Assembly: GCF_036250755.1 (NCBI RefSeq)
Contig: NZ_CP109583.1
Span: forward strand, 5,293,501 to 5,357,500
DNA length: 64,000 nucleotides
Direction of reading: 5' to 3'
From: Streptomyces uncialis
GTDB taxonomy: Bacteria; Actinomycetota; Actinomycetes; Streptomycetales; Streptomycetaceae
Positions 1 through 7,947 of the stretch are shown here, in pieces; the stretch's first letter is position 1, and each line of letters opens with the position of its first letter. Below the pieces are notes generated by a model, which searched no databases, was not told the DNA's origin, and worked only from the letters and a program-made list of their open reading frames with translations. Position numbers and translations under genes: made by a program.

Positions 1-639
1 GATGCCGTGCGCCATGCCGTGGTTGGCGTGGCCGCCGGGGAAGAGGTCGTCCGGGTTGCCCGAGGGGCCGGTTTCCGTCCACCAGCCGGGCAGGGCCTCG
101 TCCTGGTCGGTCAGTGGTTCGGTGAGGCGTACACAGTAGTCGAGCACGGCACGAGTCGTGGTGCCGTCGGGGCTGCGGTGTAGAAGATGGGCCCCGTACC
201 CGGTGAGCCCTCGGATGACGTCGAACTCAGCGAGCTGCGGTAGCCGTCCGGCGTCGATACGGCGGTGAGCGGCCTCCAGACGACGGCCGATGTCGATCAT
301 GATCTGCTGGTCTAGCGATTCCAGGGCACTCTGGTAGGCCCCGGGTAGGTGGTCCGCCGCGCAGGCCAGGGCATGGGCGAGGGCGGGAGCCCCGTAGAAG
401 GGGTGGCTGTCAGGACCGCTGGTGAGGGGTTGGCGGGAGGCGGCGGCGAGCCAGTCGTGAGCGCGCTGCCACGGTCCGAGGCCCCGCGCGGCCCGTTCGA
501 TGTGCAGGAGCGCGATGCCGGGAGGGCCGTAGGCCAGGTGCTGCCCGTACGCGGGCACGGCCCAGGACCGGGGCACATCGGGATCGGCGAGTTGGGACGC
601 GATGGCGTCGGCTAGGTCGAGGGCCGGGTGGGCGGTCAT
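1..639 (-). CDS. lanC: Lanthionine synthetase C-like protein (LanC), cut by window edge
   Basis: LanC cyclases add Cys thiols to dehydrated Ser/Thr to form lanthionine rings, using a zinc ion in a toroidal helical fold. Only the first 213 residues are in the window. They include the GxAHGxxG-type motif (NHGMAHG) near the edge, which belongs to the zinc/active-site set; the later Cys and His-Gly ligands lie outside. The ATG at 639 overlaps the TGA of the upstream lanB (ATGA), which fixes the start and implies translational coupling. Context (lanB and an FxLD precursor) supports the call over a eukaryotic-type LanC-like protein. Confidence 0.85.
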   Translation of the reverse strand, partial: MTAHPALDLADAIASQLADPDVPRSWAVPAYGQHLAYGPPGIALLHIERAARGLGPWQRAHDWLAAASRQPLTSGPDSHPFYGAPALAHALACAADHLPGAYQSALESLDQQIMIDIGRRLEAAHRRIDAGRLPQLAEFDVIRGLTGYGAHLLHRSPDGTTTRAVLDYCVRLTEPLTDQDEALPGWWTETGPSGNPDDLFPGGHANHGMAHGI

Positions 640-3600
640 GATTGCCTCCCCTTTGTACGAGCGGTCCAGGCGAGAGCGGCAGCGCGCGCCAGGTAGAGGC
701 AGACCTCTTCCTCGGGGAAGTTCACCGCGACATGCCGCACGAAGTGGACGTGCAAGAGGGACGTCAGAACGTCATCGACGGCGATTCCCCGGGTGTCCGG
801 GCCCGGCAGATGGGGCCGGTAGTCGGCGAGGGCCGCGTCCCGTTCCGCCCACCCGGACACGATGGCGTCCCCGCCCGGTGCTCCGCGCAGCGCCGCCCAT
901 TCGTCGCGGGGGTCGGCCAGCCGTACGGCCTCCGTGAATTGCGGGCGCGGTACGGGCACGGGAGCCGTCGGTGGAATGTGGTCGACCAGCCACCGCATCC
1001 CGGCTTCCGTGCTTCCGAGGAAGGCGGAGACGATGGCGACGGTGTGCGCCACCACTAGGGCACGTCGGTCGGGACGCTGCCGCTGCACGAACTGCGTCAC
1101 CACGGCACCTGAGTCGGCCCGGAAGACCTCTTCGGCAGCCTCCCACGCCGCTCCGGAACCCCAGCGGCCCATCTCGCGGTACGAGGTCGGATAGCGCAGA
1201 TCGGCAAGCAGGCTGGCCCGGCGCAGTTCGTCGGCCCACTCGCTCACCGCACGGGCGGTCTCGCCGAAGGCGTCCGGATGGGGGAGGGCGATACGGAGGC
1301 GGAGGTGCTGGGCCGGGTCGCGGAAGCGGATGAACCACCAGGGTGGGTTGCCGAGCTGCTCCAGCAGGCCGGGCAGGTGCTGGGCGAGCACGGTGTCCTG
1401 ACGGCGGGCATCTCCGTACAGGGCGGCCAGTAGCACGGAAGAGGTCGCTGGCGGCTGCATCTGTGCTGGCGAGAGTGCACGAGCAAGGGTCGGGGCGGGC
1501 AGGGGCGGCCACGCTGTCGGTCGTACCGCCTTGAGGGGCACGACGATCTCGTGGGCGCGCCCGTCGCACCAGCCGTACCCCTCCGGGGCTTCGACGAGCA
1601 CGGCGGTGTGCGCACGGTCGAGGTGCTGGCGGAGCAGCGTTCGGTGACCGAGCTCGTCAAGGTCGAGGAAGAGGTACTGGTCCCCCTCCACGAGATAGAC
1701 CTGCCGCGGCAGCCGCCGTCGGACCCGCCAGTCGGCCAGAGCCGCCTCCCACTCGGCGCCGCTGGCCAGCTCCGAGGATTCGAGCCGCCAGCGCGCCGGA
1801 GCCAGCACGGTACGTCCGTAGCGGAGACGCGGAAGGAACGGCATCGCCGCGGCGACGCCCCAGTCGAAGACGGTGACTTGCGCACACTGGGCACGGGACA
1901 GCTCGGTGAGAAACCGCGCCAGCGGCGGGGTGTGCGTGCGCAGGTTCAGCGCGTTCATCCCCACCGCTTCGACGCGGTGGCCCCGCTCGGGGGCGGCCAG
2001 GTACATCCGGCGTCCGTCGCACGCGACCGCGAGGTCGTCGAGGGTGAGAACGCCCGGGTCCGGGGCCCGATGCTCCTGGAGGCTGATCACGGTGGGCAGG
2101 ACCTGAGGTGTACGAGTGACGTGGGCGCTTTCGGGGAGGAGCGGTGGGAAGGAGAGCTGCGCGGGCACGGTGTCGCCGTCTGCGGTCGGGAGATCGGCCA
2201 GGTCCGTGCTCAGCGCCTCGCGATCGCCGGGCTCCAGCACACCGAGGAAGCGGCCCGTGGAGACGCCGGCGCCACGTGACACGCTCACGACCTCCAGCCG
2301 GAACCGCCCGCGCCGCAAATCGTCCAAGCTGGCCGAGTGCACCCGTACGCCCACTTCAAGGTGCGGCGGCACCCGCAGGTCGTCGGGCCCCACGTCGAGA
2401 GCGCCGATCAGCTCGTCGGTGAGGACGACCTCCTCCCGCCCTTCGAGCGCGGCCGTCTGCGCCAGGCGTACGAGTACGTCGTCCCGAGTGGAGGCCCGAG
2501 GTCGGCGCGCACCGGCCGGAGTGCCCGGGAAGCCGTCGGGATAGCCGACGCCGCTGTCCGCCACGGCCTCCTTGAGCGGCACCATCGTGCCGATGCCGTA
2601 CCGCTCGTAGAACCGCTGGTGGTACTCACCCCACGTGGCGGTTCCGTACGGACGAGCGCTCAACCGGGTCAGGACGAGCGCTGCGCGTTCCACTTCCCGG
2701 GCCACTGCCTCCGGCAGCACGAGCTTGGCGTTCAGCTGTAGGTCGAACGCGATGGGGTGGAGCTTCCCGCCCGGCACGAGCTCCCGCATCCGCGAGGCGG
2801 CTCTGTCCCGACCACCGCGCATGGTGCACCCCTCCAAGGCCGCCCGGATCGCGCGCAGCTCGGCCACCGTCTTCGAGATTGGTGCAATGCTCTCGGCTTC
2901 GACGGCGTCGAGCTGGTCGACGAGGTACCCGAGAGCATCGGTCTCGGTGCTCGGTGCCCACAGGCTGGTGATCAACACCCGCCGTCGGATCAGTTCTGCC
3001 AGTAGCCGGCGAGTCTTCTCCGGCCCGGCCCCGGGGAACTCCGCCTGGAGCTTGCTCAGAAGCATGCCCACCCTGATCGGCGCCTCGGCCGCGGTGAGGG
3101 CCGCCTGCACTGGTGCGGTAAGGGCCAGCGATGCCTCGACAGCGCGGGTCTCGTCGCCCTGGTCATCGGACTGAAACGGCACGATGAGGCGGTCCCCACG
3201 GACCGACGCGGTGCTGTTGGCAACGACGGACAGCCGTTTGAGCAGCTCCGGGCACGACTCCAGCCGCTGTACGACCGTGGCCAGCCACTCCGCCCCGGCT
3301 CGGCCGACGAGAACGTGCTCCTCGCCCCAGGCCGCACTGGCGCGCGGTCCGAACTTCGCGGTGGCCACACCGGCGAACAGCCCAAAAGGAGTCGCCCGGT
3401 GCTGGGCCCGCAACAAATACCGGACCACGGAAAGCACCGCACGCCGGAGAGCCCGTGGATCAGACCGTTGACCCGTGCACAGGCCCTCTACTTGCGCGGC
3501 CAGGGCAGGGCTGGAGTGCTGCAAGGTCTCGGAGAAGTCCTCGTCCGCCCAGGCCGCACGCAGCCACGCCGCTTGACTTGCTGCGGCACCAGGCAACCCG

Positions 3601-3701
3601 TCGTCCAGGTCGGGCCACGGAGAGACCGCCAGCGGCGGTCGGGCGACGGCGCGCACGAGCGCGGTTGTTCCGGCGCGGAACGCTGCGGTCACGGTAACCA
3701 C
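636..3701 (-). CDS. lanB: Lantibiotic dehydratase, full-length LanB
   Basis: Class I lanthipeptide dehydratase of 1021 aa. LanB enzymes glutamylate Ser/Thr of the precursor using Glu-tRNA and then eliminate glutamate to give dehydroamino acids. The N-terminal glutamylation domain spans roughly residues 20-680. The C-terminal SpaB_C/thiopeptide-type elimination domain begins near 740 (LLAALYGD) and carries the PPWWFIRFRD strand typical of the family. Both domains are in one chain, unlike thiopeptide split LanBs. The start is a GTG at 3701 with GGAGG about 7 nt upstream. It overlaps lanC by 4 nt. The precursor gene should lie directly upstream but is now separated by an IS110 element. Confidence 0.92.
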   Translation of the reverse strand: MVTVTAAFRAGTTALVRAVARPPLAVSPWPDLDDGLPGAAASQAAWLRAAWADEDFSETLQHSSPALAAQVEGLCTGQRSDPRALRRAVLSVVRYLLRAQHRATPFGLFAGVATAKFGPRASAAWGEEHVLVGRAGAEWLATVVQRLESCPELLKRLSVVANSTASVRGDRLIVPFQSDDQGDETRAVEASLALTAPVQAALTAAEAPIRVGMLLSKLQAEFPGAGPEKTRRLLAELIRRRVLITSLWAPSTETDALGYLVDQLDAVEAESIAPISKTVAELRAIRAALEGCTMRGGRDRAASRMRELVPGGKLHPIAFDLQLNAKLVLPEAVAREVERAALVLTRLSARPYGTATWGEYHQRFYERYGIGTMVPLKEAVADSGVGYPDGFPGTPAGARRPRASTRDDVLVRLAQTAALEGREEVVLTDELIGALDVGPDDLRVPPHLEVGVRVHSASLDDLRRGRFRLEVVSVSRGAGVSTGRFLGVLEPGDREALSTDLADLPTADGDTVPAQLSFPPLLPESAHVTRTPQVLPTVISLQEHRAPDPGVLTLDDLAVACDGRRMYLAAPERGHRVEAVGMNALNLRTHTPPLARFLTELSRAQCAQVTVFDWGVAAAMPFLPRLRYGRTVLAPARWRLESSELASGAEWEAALADWRVRRRLPRQVYLVEGDQYLFLDLDELGHRTLLRQHLDRAHTAVLVEAPEGYGWCDGRAHEIVVPLKAVRPTAWPPLPAPTLARALSPAQMQPPATSSVLLAALYGDARRQDTVLAQHLPGLLEQLGNPPWWFIRFRDPAQHLRLRIALPHPDAFGETARAVSEWADELRRASLLADLRYPTSYREMGRWGSGAAWEAAEEVFRADSGAVVTQFVQRQRPDRRALVVAHTVAIVSAFLGSTEAGMRWLVDHIPPTAPVPVPRPQFTEAVRLADPRDEWAALRGAPGGDAIVSGWAERDAALADYRPHLPGPDTRGIAVDDVLTSLLHVHFVRHVAVNFPEEEVCLYLARAAALAWTARTKGRQS

Positions 3702-3731
3702 CGACTACCTCCGTAGGGTGCGGGAACGGGC

Positions 3732-3767
3732 GGCTGGTGCCGCCGCACGGAGGCAGCGGCACCAGCC
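3732..3767 (-). terminator. Hairpin upstream of lanB (possible attenuator)
   Basis: A perfect 12-bp inverted repeat (3732-3743 with 3756-3767, 12-nt loop) lies 30 nt upstream of the lanB start. It has no T-run on the minus strand. Before the IS insertion it would have sat between the precursor gene and lanB. Leaky terminators often occupy that position, letting the precursor be made in excess over the enzymes. The role is inferred from position. Confidence 0.5.
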
Positions 3768-3774
3768 GAACTGG

Positions 3775-5110
3775 ACAAGGGCGGGATGCTCTTATGGATG
3801 TCAAGCAGCGGTTGTGAGGTGGCTTGGGGCCGCTGCTGTGGCGTTCGTGGTGGTCAGGGCGTGGTAGATCTCGCGGGCGACGAACCGCTTGAGGCAGCGA
3901 ATGATCTCTTTCTTCGACAGGCCCTGCCTGGTGCGACGTTCCATGTAGGTGCGGGTGCGCTGGTCCCAGCGCAGGCGGCAGAGAACGATCCGGTAGAGGG
4001 CCGCGTTCGCGGCCCGGTCGCCGCCCCGGTTGAGGCGGTGGCGGTGGGTTCGGCCGGATGACGCGGGCAGCGGGGCGACGCCGCAGAGCATGGCGAACGC
4101 CGCTTCCGAGCGGAGCCGGTCGGGGTTGTCCCCGGCCGTGACCAGCAGCTGGCCCGCGACGTCCGGGCCGACGCCGTTCAGTTCGGTCAGGGCAGGGTTG
4201 ATCTTCTGGGTGAGCGGGGCTATCAGCTCGTCCAGTTCGTCGATCTCCTGGCCCAGGCCTCGGTGGCGGCGGGCGAGGGACCGCAGGGCGATCTTCGTCG
4301 CGGTGACCGGATCGCCCGCCTGGTCCAGGCCCGGGCGGAAGCCCGTGCAGACGGCCAGGAGGTCCTTGTCCTTCAGGTACCGCAGCATCGTGCGGACGCC
4401 TTCCGGCGCGGTGACGATCAGGTTCTTGATCTGCCGGGTGACGTCGGCCCGCTGCTGGACCGCGCTGCGGCGGGCGACCCGCAGCGCCCGCAGGGCCTCG
4501 ACCCGGCCGTCCCGGAACTTCGGGGTGCCGGTGCGGCGTTCGGCGAGCGCGGCCCGCGCCGCCGCCTCGGCGTCGACCGGGTCGGACTTGCCCTGCCAGC
4601 GGCGTGTCTTGCGGTCCGGGCGGTCGATCTCGACCACCCTCACGTCGTGTTCACGCAGGTAGCGGGCAAGGCCGGCGCCGTAGGCGCCGGTGCCCTCGAC
4701 CCCGACCATCAGCAGGGTGCCGAAGGAAGAGAGCCAGGTCAGAAGCTTGCGGTAGCCGAGCGCGGAAGCGGGGAACTGGGCCGAGCCCAGGACCCGGCCC
4801 GCCGAATCGATCGCCGCCGCGGTGTGGGTGTCCTTGTGGGTGTCGACGCCGCCGGTGACCTCGACCTGGTGCTGTGCCATCGTGGGTTGTGCCGTCCTGT
4901 CCATTCGACCGGGTGGGATGGCACCCGTCGGCCGGGAGGGCGGACAAGACAGTGATGGGGCCTCTGGCCAGGCTCTTATGAAGTCACGTCCCCCGGCCCG
5001 ACGGATGCACACGAGCGCCCCCCGAACGGGGCCGACAGATCCCGTTGAGGACCCTGAGTCAGTCAGGCGGTGGGTCAGACCCCGCCGGGGAACGCTCACG
5101 AACATCCTCA
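3775..5110 (-). mobile_element. IS110-family insertion sequence, ends approximate
   Basis: The element is defined by its DEDD transposase. IS110 elements have no classical terminal inverted repeats, so exact ends cannot be read. A near-identical short motif, CATAAGAGC on the minus strand preceded by TGAC plus 2-4 nt, occurs just downstream of the transposase stop (about 3788-3796) and again about 95 nt upstream of its start (4972-4980). It may mark conserved end sequences. The non-coding DNA upstream of the transposase (4881-5113) is where IS110-group elements encode their bridge RNA. The element lies between the lanthipeptide precursor and lanB. Confidence 0.65.
3801..4880 (-). CDS. IS110-family transposase (DEDD recombinase)
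   Basis: The 359-aa protein has the N-terminal DEDD/RuvC-like domain starting GGVDTHKDTHTAAAID, with GVEGTGAYGAGLARYL following. The C-terminal transposase_20 domain has NGVGPDVAGQLLVTAG and a conserved serine region (LCGVAPLPASSG). It catalyses RNA-guided insertion through a circular intermediate in this family. The ATG at 4880 gives the canonical start; an in-frame ATG at 4904 would add 8 residues. The frame also stays open upstream as far as 5405, across the precursor gene in another phase, and that part is not coding. The gene looks intact. Confidence 0.93.
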   Translation of the reverse strand: MAQHQVEVTGGVDTHKDTHTAAAIDSAGRVLGSAQFPASALGYRKLLTWLSSFGTLLMVGVEGTGAYGAGLARYLREHDVRVVEIDRPDRKTRRWQGKSDPVDAEAAARAALAERRTGTPKFRDGRVEALRALRVARRSAVQQRADVTRQIKNLIVTAPEGVRTMLRYLKDKDLLAVCTGFRPGLDQAGDPVTATKIALRSLARRHRGLGQEIDELDELIAPLTQKINPALTELNGVGPDVAGQLLVTAGDNPDRLRSEAAFAMLCGVAPLPASSGRTHRHRLNRGGDRAANAALYRIVLCRLRWDQRTRTYMERRTRQGLSKKEIIRCLKRFVAREIYHALTTTNATAAAPSHLTTAA

Positions 5111-5113
5111 CTG

Positions 5114-5293
5114 TCAGGCGACGTTGGTGGTGCAGGCCCCGCAGGTGGTACCGCAGTTGTCGTCGGTCAGGTTGACCAGCCCGGCCGGGTCGGCGATCTC
5201 GACGAGGGAGACGTCCAGGTCGAAGCCGCCCGATGCCTCTGGCGTCTGGGGCCGGACCTGGGTGAGACTGGGGACCACGATGTTGCGCGTCAT
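5114..5293 (-). CDS. lanA: FxLD-family lanthipeptide precursor
   Basis: A 59-aa peptide with GGAGG about 8 nt before the ATG. The leader contains GGFDLDVSLVE, which matches the F-x-L-D signature of the FxLD lantipeptide family. The C-terminal core is rich in Thr and Cys (NCGTTCGACTTNVA, three Cys). It has Asp-Asp-Asn just before the core, which would suit the Asp-directed methyltransferases found in some FxLD clusters; none is visible here. Lanthionine rings would form between Cys and dehydrated Thr. LanB and LanC are downstream on the same strand but separated by the IS110 copy, so precursor and enzymes may no longer be co-transcribed. Confidence 0.88.
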   Translation of the reverse strand: MTRNIVVPSLTQVRPQTPEASGGFDLDVSLVEIADPAGLVNLTDDNCGTTCGACTTNVA

Positions 5294-5350
5294 GGTGACT
5301 ACCTCCTTGTTTTATGGGGGGTTTACTGATTGATACGGCCGACGGGTCGT

Positions 5351-5797
5351 TCATCCGTCGCTGGTGAGCTGAAGCTCGGCCCAGACCTCCTTGCCCCATG
5401 GGCACCTGTCCGAGCCGTACAGGTCATAGCCCCAGCAGTCCGACACTGCGGCGATGAGAAGCAGGCCGCGGCCCGACTCATCACCGTGATCCGCGTGGCC
5501 GGCGGCGGGCAGACGCTCCGGTTCCCAGTCCACGACGCCGACACGGACCCGAGACGCGCTCGGGCGTCCCACGGTCAGACGGATGTCCCGGCACGATGTG
5601 TGCTTCGACGCGTTCGCGACCAGCTCCGTGACGATCAGCACGGCACCGTCGGCGAGCTCATCAAGGCACCACGCACCGAGTACACGCTGGACAAGCTTGC
5701 GGCAGGTCTCAGCAGTGGACGGCTGGCACGGGATGGTCTGGCTGTAGGCGGGACGCCCGACACAGGCGGCATGAACAGGTGTGTTCAGACTCGTCAT
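5351..5797 (-). CDS. HATPase_c_2-type ATP-binding regulator
   Basis: A 148-aa single-domain protein of the anti-sigma-factor-like histidine-kinase ATPase group (GHKL fold) that is very abundant in Streptomyces. The N-box is VLIVTELVANASKHT and the G-box is around GDESGRGLLLIAAVSDCWGY; there is no histidine phosphoacceptor domain. It ends 57 nt before the precursor start, on the same strand, so it may share the precursor's transcript. Such proteins often partner HTH regulators, and one is encoded divergently next door. Its exact target is unknown. Confidence 0.8.
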   Translation of the reverse strand: MTSLNTPVHAACVGRPAYSQTIPCQPSTAETCRKLVQRVLGAWCLDELADGAVLIVTELVANASKHTSCRDIRLTVGRPSASRVRVGVVDWEPERLPAAGHADHGDESGRGLLLIAAVSDCWGYDLYGSDRCPWGKEVWAELQLTSDG

Positions 5798-5992
5798 GGG
5801 GATGGAGCCTTCGGGTTGTCTCGGCGCCCGGTCCGCCCCTTGCGAGATGTGAGCGTGCGGACCGGGCCGTCAACAGCCGCTCGGGATGGTGGGCGGCCGA
5901 CACCCAGATAACCCCGGCTTCCGTTCGGCTGGTTAGGACCATCAGGCATGCGCTCAACGGGTCGACCTAGGGCGATTTGACCCAGCGTTTAC

Positions 5993-6022
5993 CTGACGAT
6001 TGGGCGACGCGAGCGCTACCGT
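5993..6022 (+). promoter_or_regulatory. Likely promoter for a leaderless HTH gene
   Basis: CTGACG (5993-5998), an 18-nt gap and TACCGT (6017-6022) form a plausible -35/-10 pair. The start codon at 6029 lies seven bases beyond the -10 box, where transcription would be expected to begin. No Shine-Dalgarno sequence can fit, so a leaderless mRNA is inferred. Confidence 0.5.
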
Positions 6023-6028
6023 GCCGGG

Positions 6029-7312
6029 ATGGATGCCACGCGCAACACCGTGCTTGAGGCGTGGATGGCAGAGCACGGCTACAGCTCCAACAGCCTCGCC
6101 GACGCTGTGAACAGGTCCTTAGAGCAGTTGACCGGAAGGTCCGGAGGGCTCGACGGATCATCGGTCCGGGGCTGGAAGGCCGGCCGTGTGAAGTGGCCGA
6201 AGTCGGCCACCCGCAAGGCGCTTGAGGACATCGCCGGTCTGCCCGCCACCGCTTTAGGGTTCGTTCCACGGGGCAGGACTCCGTCGGCCCTGGTTCCACC
6301 GCAGCAGGAGGACCCTGACATGAAGCGCCGCACACTCGTCGGCGGGATCGCGACGGCCGCCGTCGCCGCGGCGTCACCCGGCACCGCGTCGCCACGCAGG
6401 ATCGGCATGAGCGACGTCGACCGTCTCCAGAAGCGCTTCGCCGAGATCATCGCCAGCGACCACCGGCACGGCGGACAGCTCGGTATCGAACAGCGAGCCG
6501 CCGCCCTCGCGGACGAGGCACTGAACCTCCAGAACGCGGGAAGCGCCACCCAACGCGTACGCAGCAGCCTCTACGCCTCCGCAGCAGCGTTCCGTTCCTC
6601 CGCGATGTGGGCCGCGATCGACGGCCGGCGCTACGACGACGCCAAGACCCACATGCGGGAGGCTCAGACCCTCGCCGAGATGTCCGGGGACCAGGCGATC
6701 AAGTTCCGCATCTGGAGCCACACCGGAACCATGTACCGGCACCTCGGCCGCCCCGCCGACGCCCTCGCCGCGAACGACGTGGCCCGCCACCTCTTCCTCA
6801 CCCGGCGCGACCCCCTGTTCGCGTCCCTCGGCCTGGCCCGGCAGGGAGCCATCCTGGGCACAGCCCAGGACCGCAGCGGCATGCGCCGAACATTCGACCA
6901 GGCCCAGGAAGCCATGCTGCGCTCCGACCCCACGGACTACCGCCCCGTGTGGATGCTCGCCTTCTACGACCAAGCCGAGCTGGACTCCCTGGCCCTGTCT
7001 GCGAACCTGGCCCTGGGCGACTACCCGACCGCCGAATACCACGCCCACCGCTGCCTGTCCGCGCTCCGCCCCCACATGATCAGATCCCGCGCCATCGCGA
7101 CGACCTGCCTCGCCCACGCCCAGCTCGCCCAAGGGGCCGCGGACGCCGCCACGGCCACCGCTATGAAGGTCCCCACCGACGTCGCCACCCACCACGCCCG
7201 GGTAGCCCGCATGCTCCAGGAGTTCGGGGCCGCCCTGCGCGCCACCGCCCCCGGCAGCACCACCGCGCAGACCTGGACCGAGCACGCCGCCACCTGGAGG
7301 ACCACCGCATGA
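6029..7312 (+). CDS. HTH regulator with TPR-like C-terminal region
   Basis: The 427-aa protein begins with a degenerate XRE-type helix-turn-helix (about residues 5-70, MAEHGYSSNSLADAVNRS then GSSVRGWKAG). A short segment with Ala-rich stretch (MKRRTLVGGIATAAVAAAS, about 98-115) resembles a Tat-like RR motif, but it is internal and probably not a signal. The rest is helical, Ala/Leu-rich and TPR-like, as in many Streptomyces pathway regulators. It diverges from the ATPase/precursor operon and is a good candidate for its regulator. It overlaps the next gene by 4 nt. Target and ligand are unknown. Confidence 0.75.
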   Translation: MDATRNTVLEAWMAEHGYSSNSLADAVNRSLEQLTGRSGGLDGSSVRGWKAGRVKWPKSATRKALEDIAGLPATALGFVPRGRTPSALVPPQQEDPDMKRRTLVGGIATAAVAAASPGTASPRRIGMSDVDRLQKRFAEIIASDHRHGGQLGIEQRAAALADEALNLQNAGSATQRVRSSLYASAAAFRSSAMWAAIDGRRYDDAKTHMREAQTLAEMSGDQAIKFRIWSHTGTMYRHLGRPADALAANDVARHLFLTRRDPLFASLGLARQGAILGTAQDRSGMRRTFDQAQEAMLRSDPTDYRPVWMLAFYDQAELDSLALSANLALGDYPTAEYHAHRCLSALRPHMIRSRAIATTCLAHAQLAQGAADAATATAMKVPTDVATHHARVARMLQEFGAALRATAPGSTTAQTWTEHAATWRTTA

Positions 7313-7848
7313 CCACGGCCCCCGCCATCGAACTGCGCACCTTCATCACCCTCGACCCCGTCCGCGGCGACCTCCTCGACGTCTACGCTGACGTCCGCGC
7401 CCCGCTGCTCCACCTCCCGAACTACGCGGTCACCACCTTCGGCGAACGCTTGGACCGCCACGGCACCGAACCCGGCTTCGTCGCGGTCCTCGCGTACGCG
7501 GACGATGAACCGGTCGGCTACGCCTATGGCAACACCATCAAAAGCGGCGACCGCTACTGGCAGCGCACCACCCCAGAGCCGCCGGAGAAGTACACCGAGC
7601 GCCCGGCCCTGGCCCTGAAGGAGATCGGCGTCCGGCCGGCCTGGCGCAAGACCGGCACGGCCCGCCGCATCCACGATGCCCTCCTCGCCGCCCGCGAGGA
7701 GCCGTACGTCACGCTCATGGTCAACCCTGCCGCTGGCGACGGGAAGGTCCACGCGATCTACAGGTCGTGGGGGTACGAGGACATTGGCCAGAGTCAGCCG
7801 TCACTGGCCTCACCTACACTCACCGTAATGATTCGTAACAGCCGTTGA
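7309..7848 (+). CDS. GNAT-family N-acetyltransferase
   Basis: A 179-aa protein with the GNAT acetyl-CoA-binding region at EIGVRPAWRKTGTARRIHDALL (motif A, R/Q-x-x-G-x-G/A-like) and the C-terminal IYRSWGYEDIG strand. The ATG at 7309 overlaps the HTH gene stop (ATGA), so the two are co-translated. The acyl acceptor cannot be predicted. The position next to a RiPP cluster would allow a tailoring or self-protection role, but similar HTH-acetyltransferase pairs occur outside clusters. Confidence 0.8.
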   Translation: MTTAPAIELRTFITLDPVRGDLLDVYADVRAPLLHLPNYAVTTFGERLDRHGTEPGFVAVLAYADDEPVGYAYGNTIKSGDRYWQRTTPEPPEKYTERPALALKEIGVRPAWRKTGTARRIHDALLAAREEPYVTLMVNPAAGDGKVHAIYRSWGYEDIGQSQPSLASPTLTVMIRNSR

Positions 7849-7947
7849 CAGGAAGCTCGACACTGCGCATCGACTGCTCGAGTCTCGTGTCTACGTCGGA
7901 TACAGCTCGGCTTGACACCCATTCGGCAAGATACAGAGAAGGAGCCT

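Noticed and set aside
4881..5405. Long frame extending the transposase upstream by about 175 codons
   Set aside because: It crosses the lanthipeptide precursor in another phase and reads Arg/Pro/Gly-rich sequence. The IS110 domain begins at the ATG at 4880.
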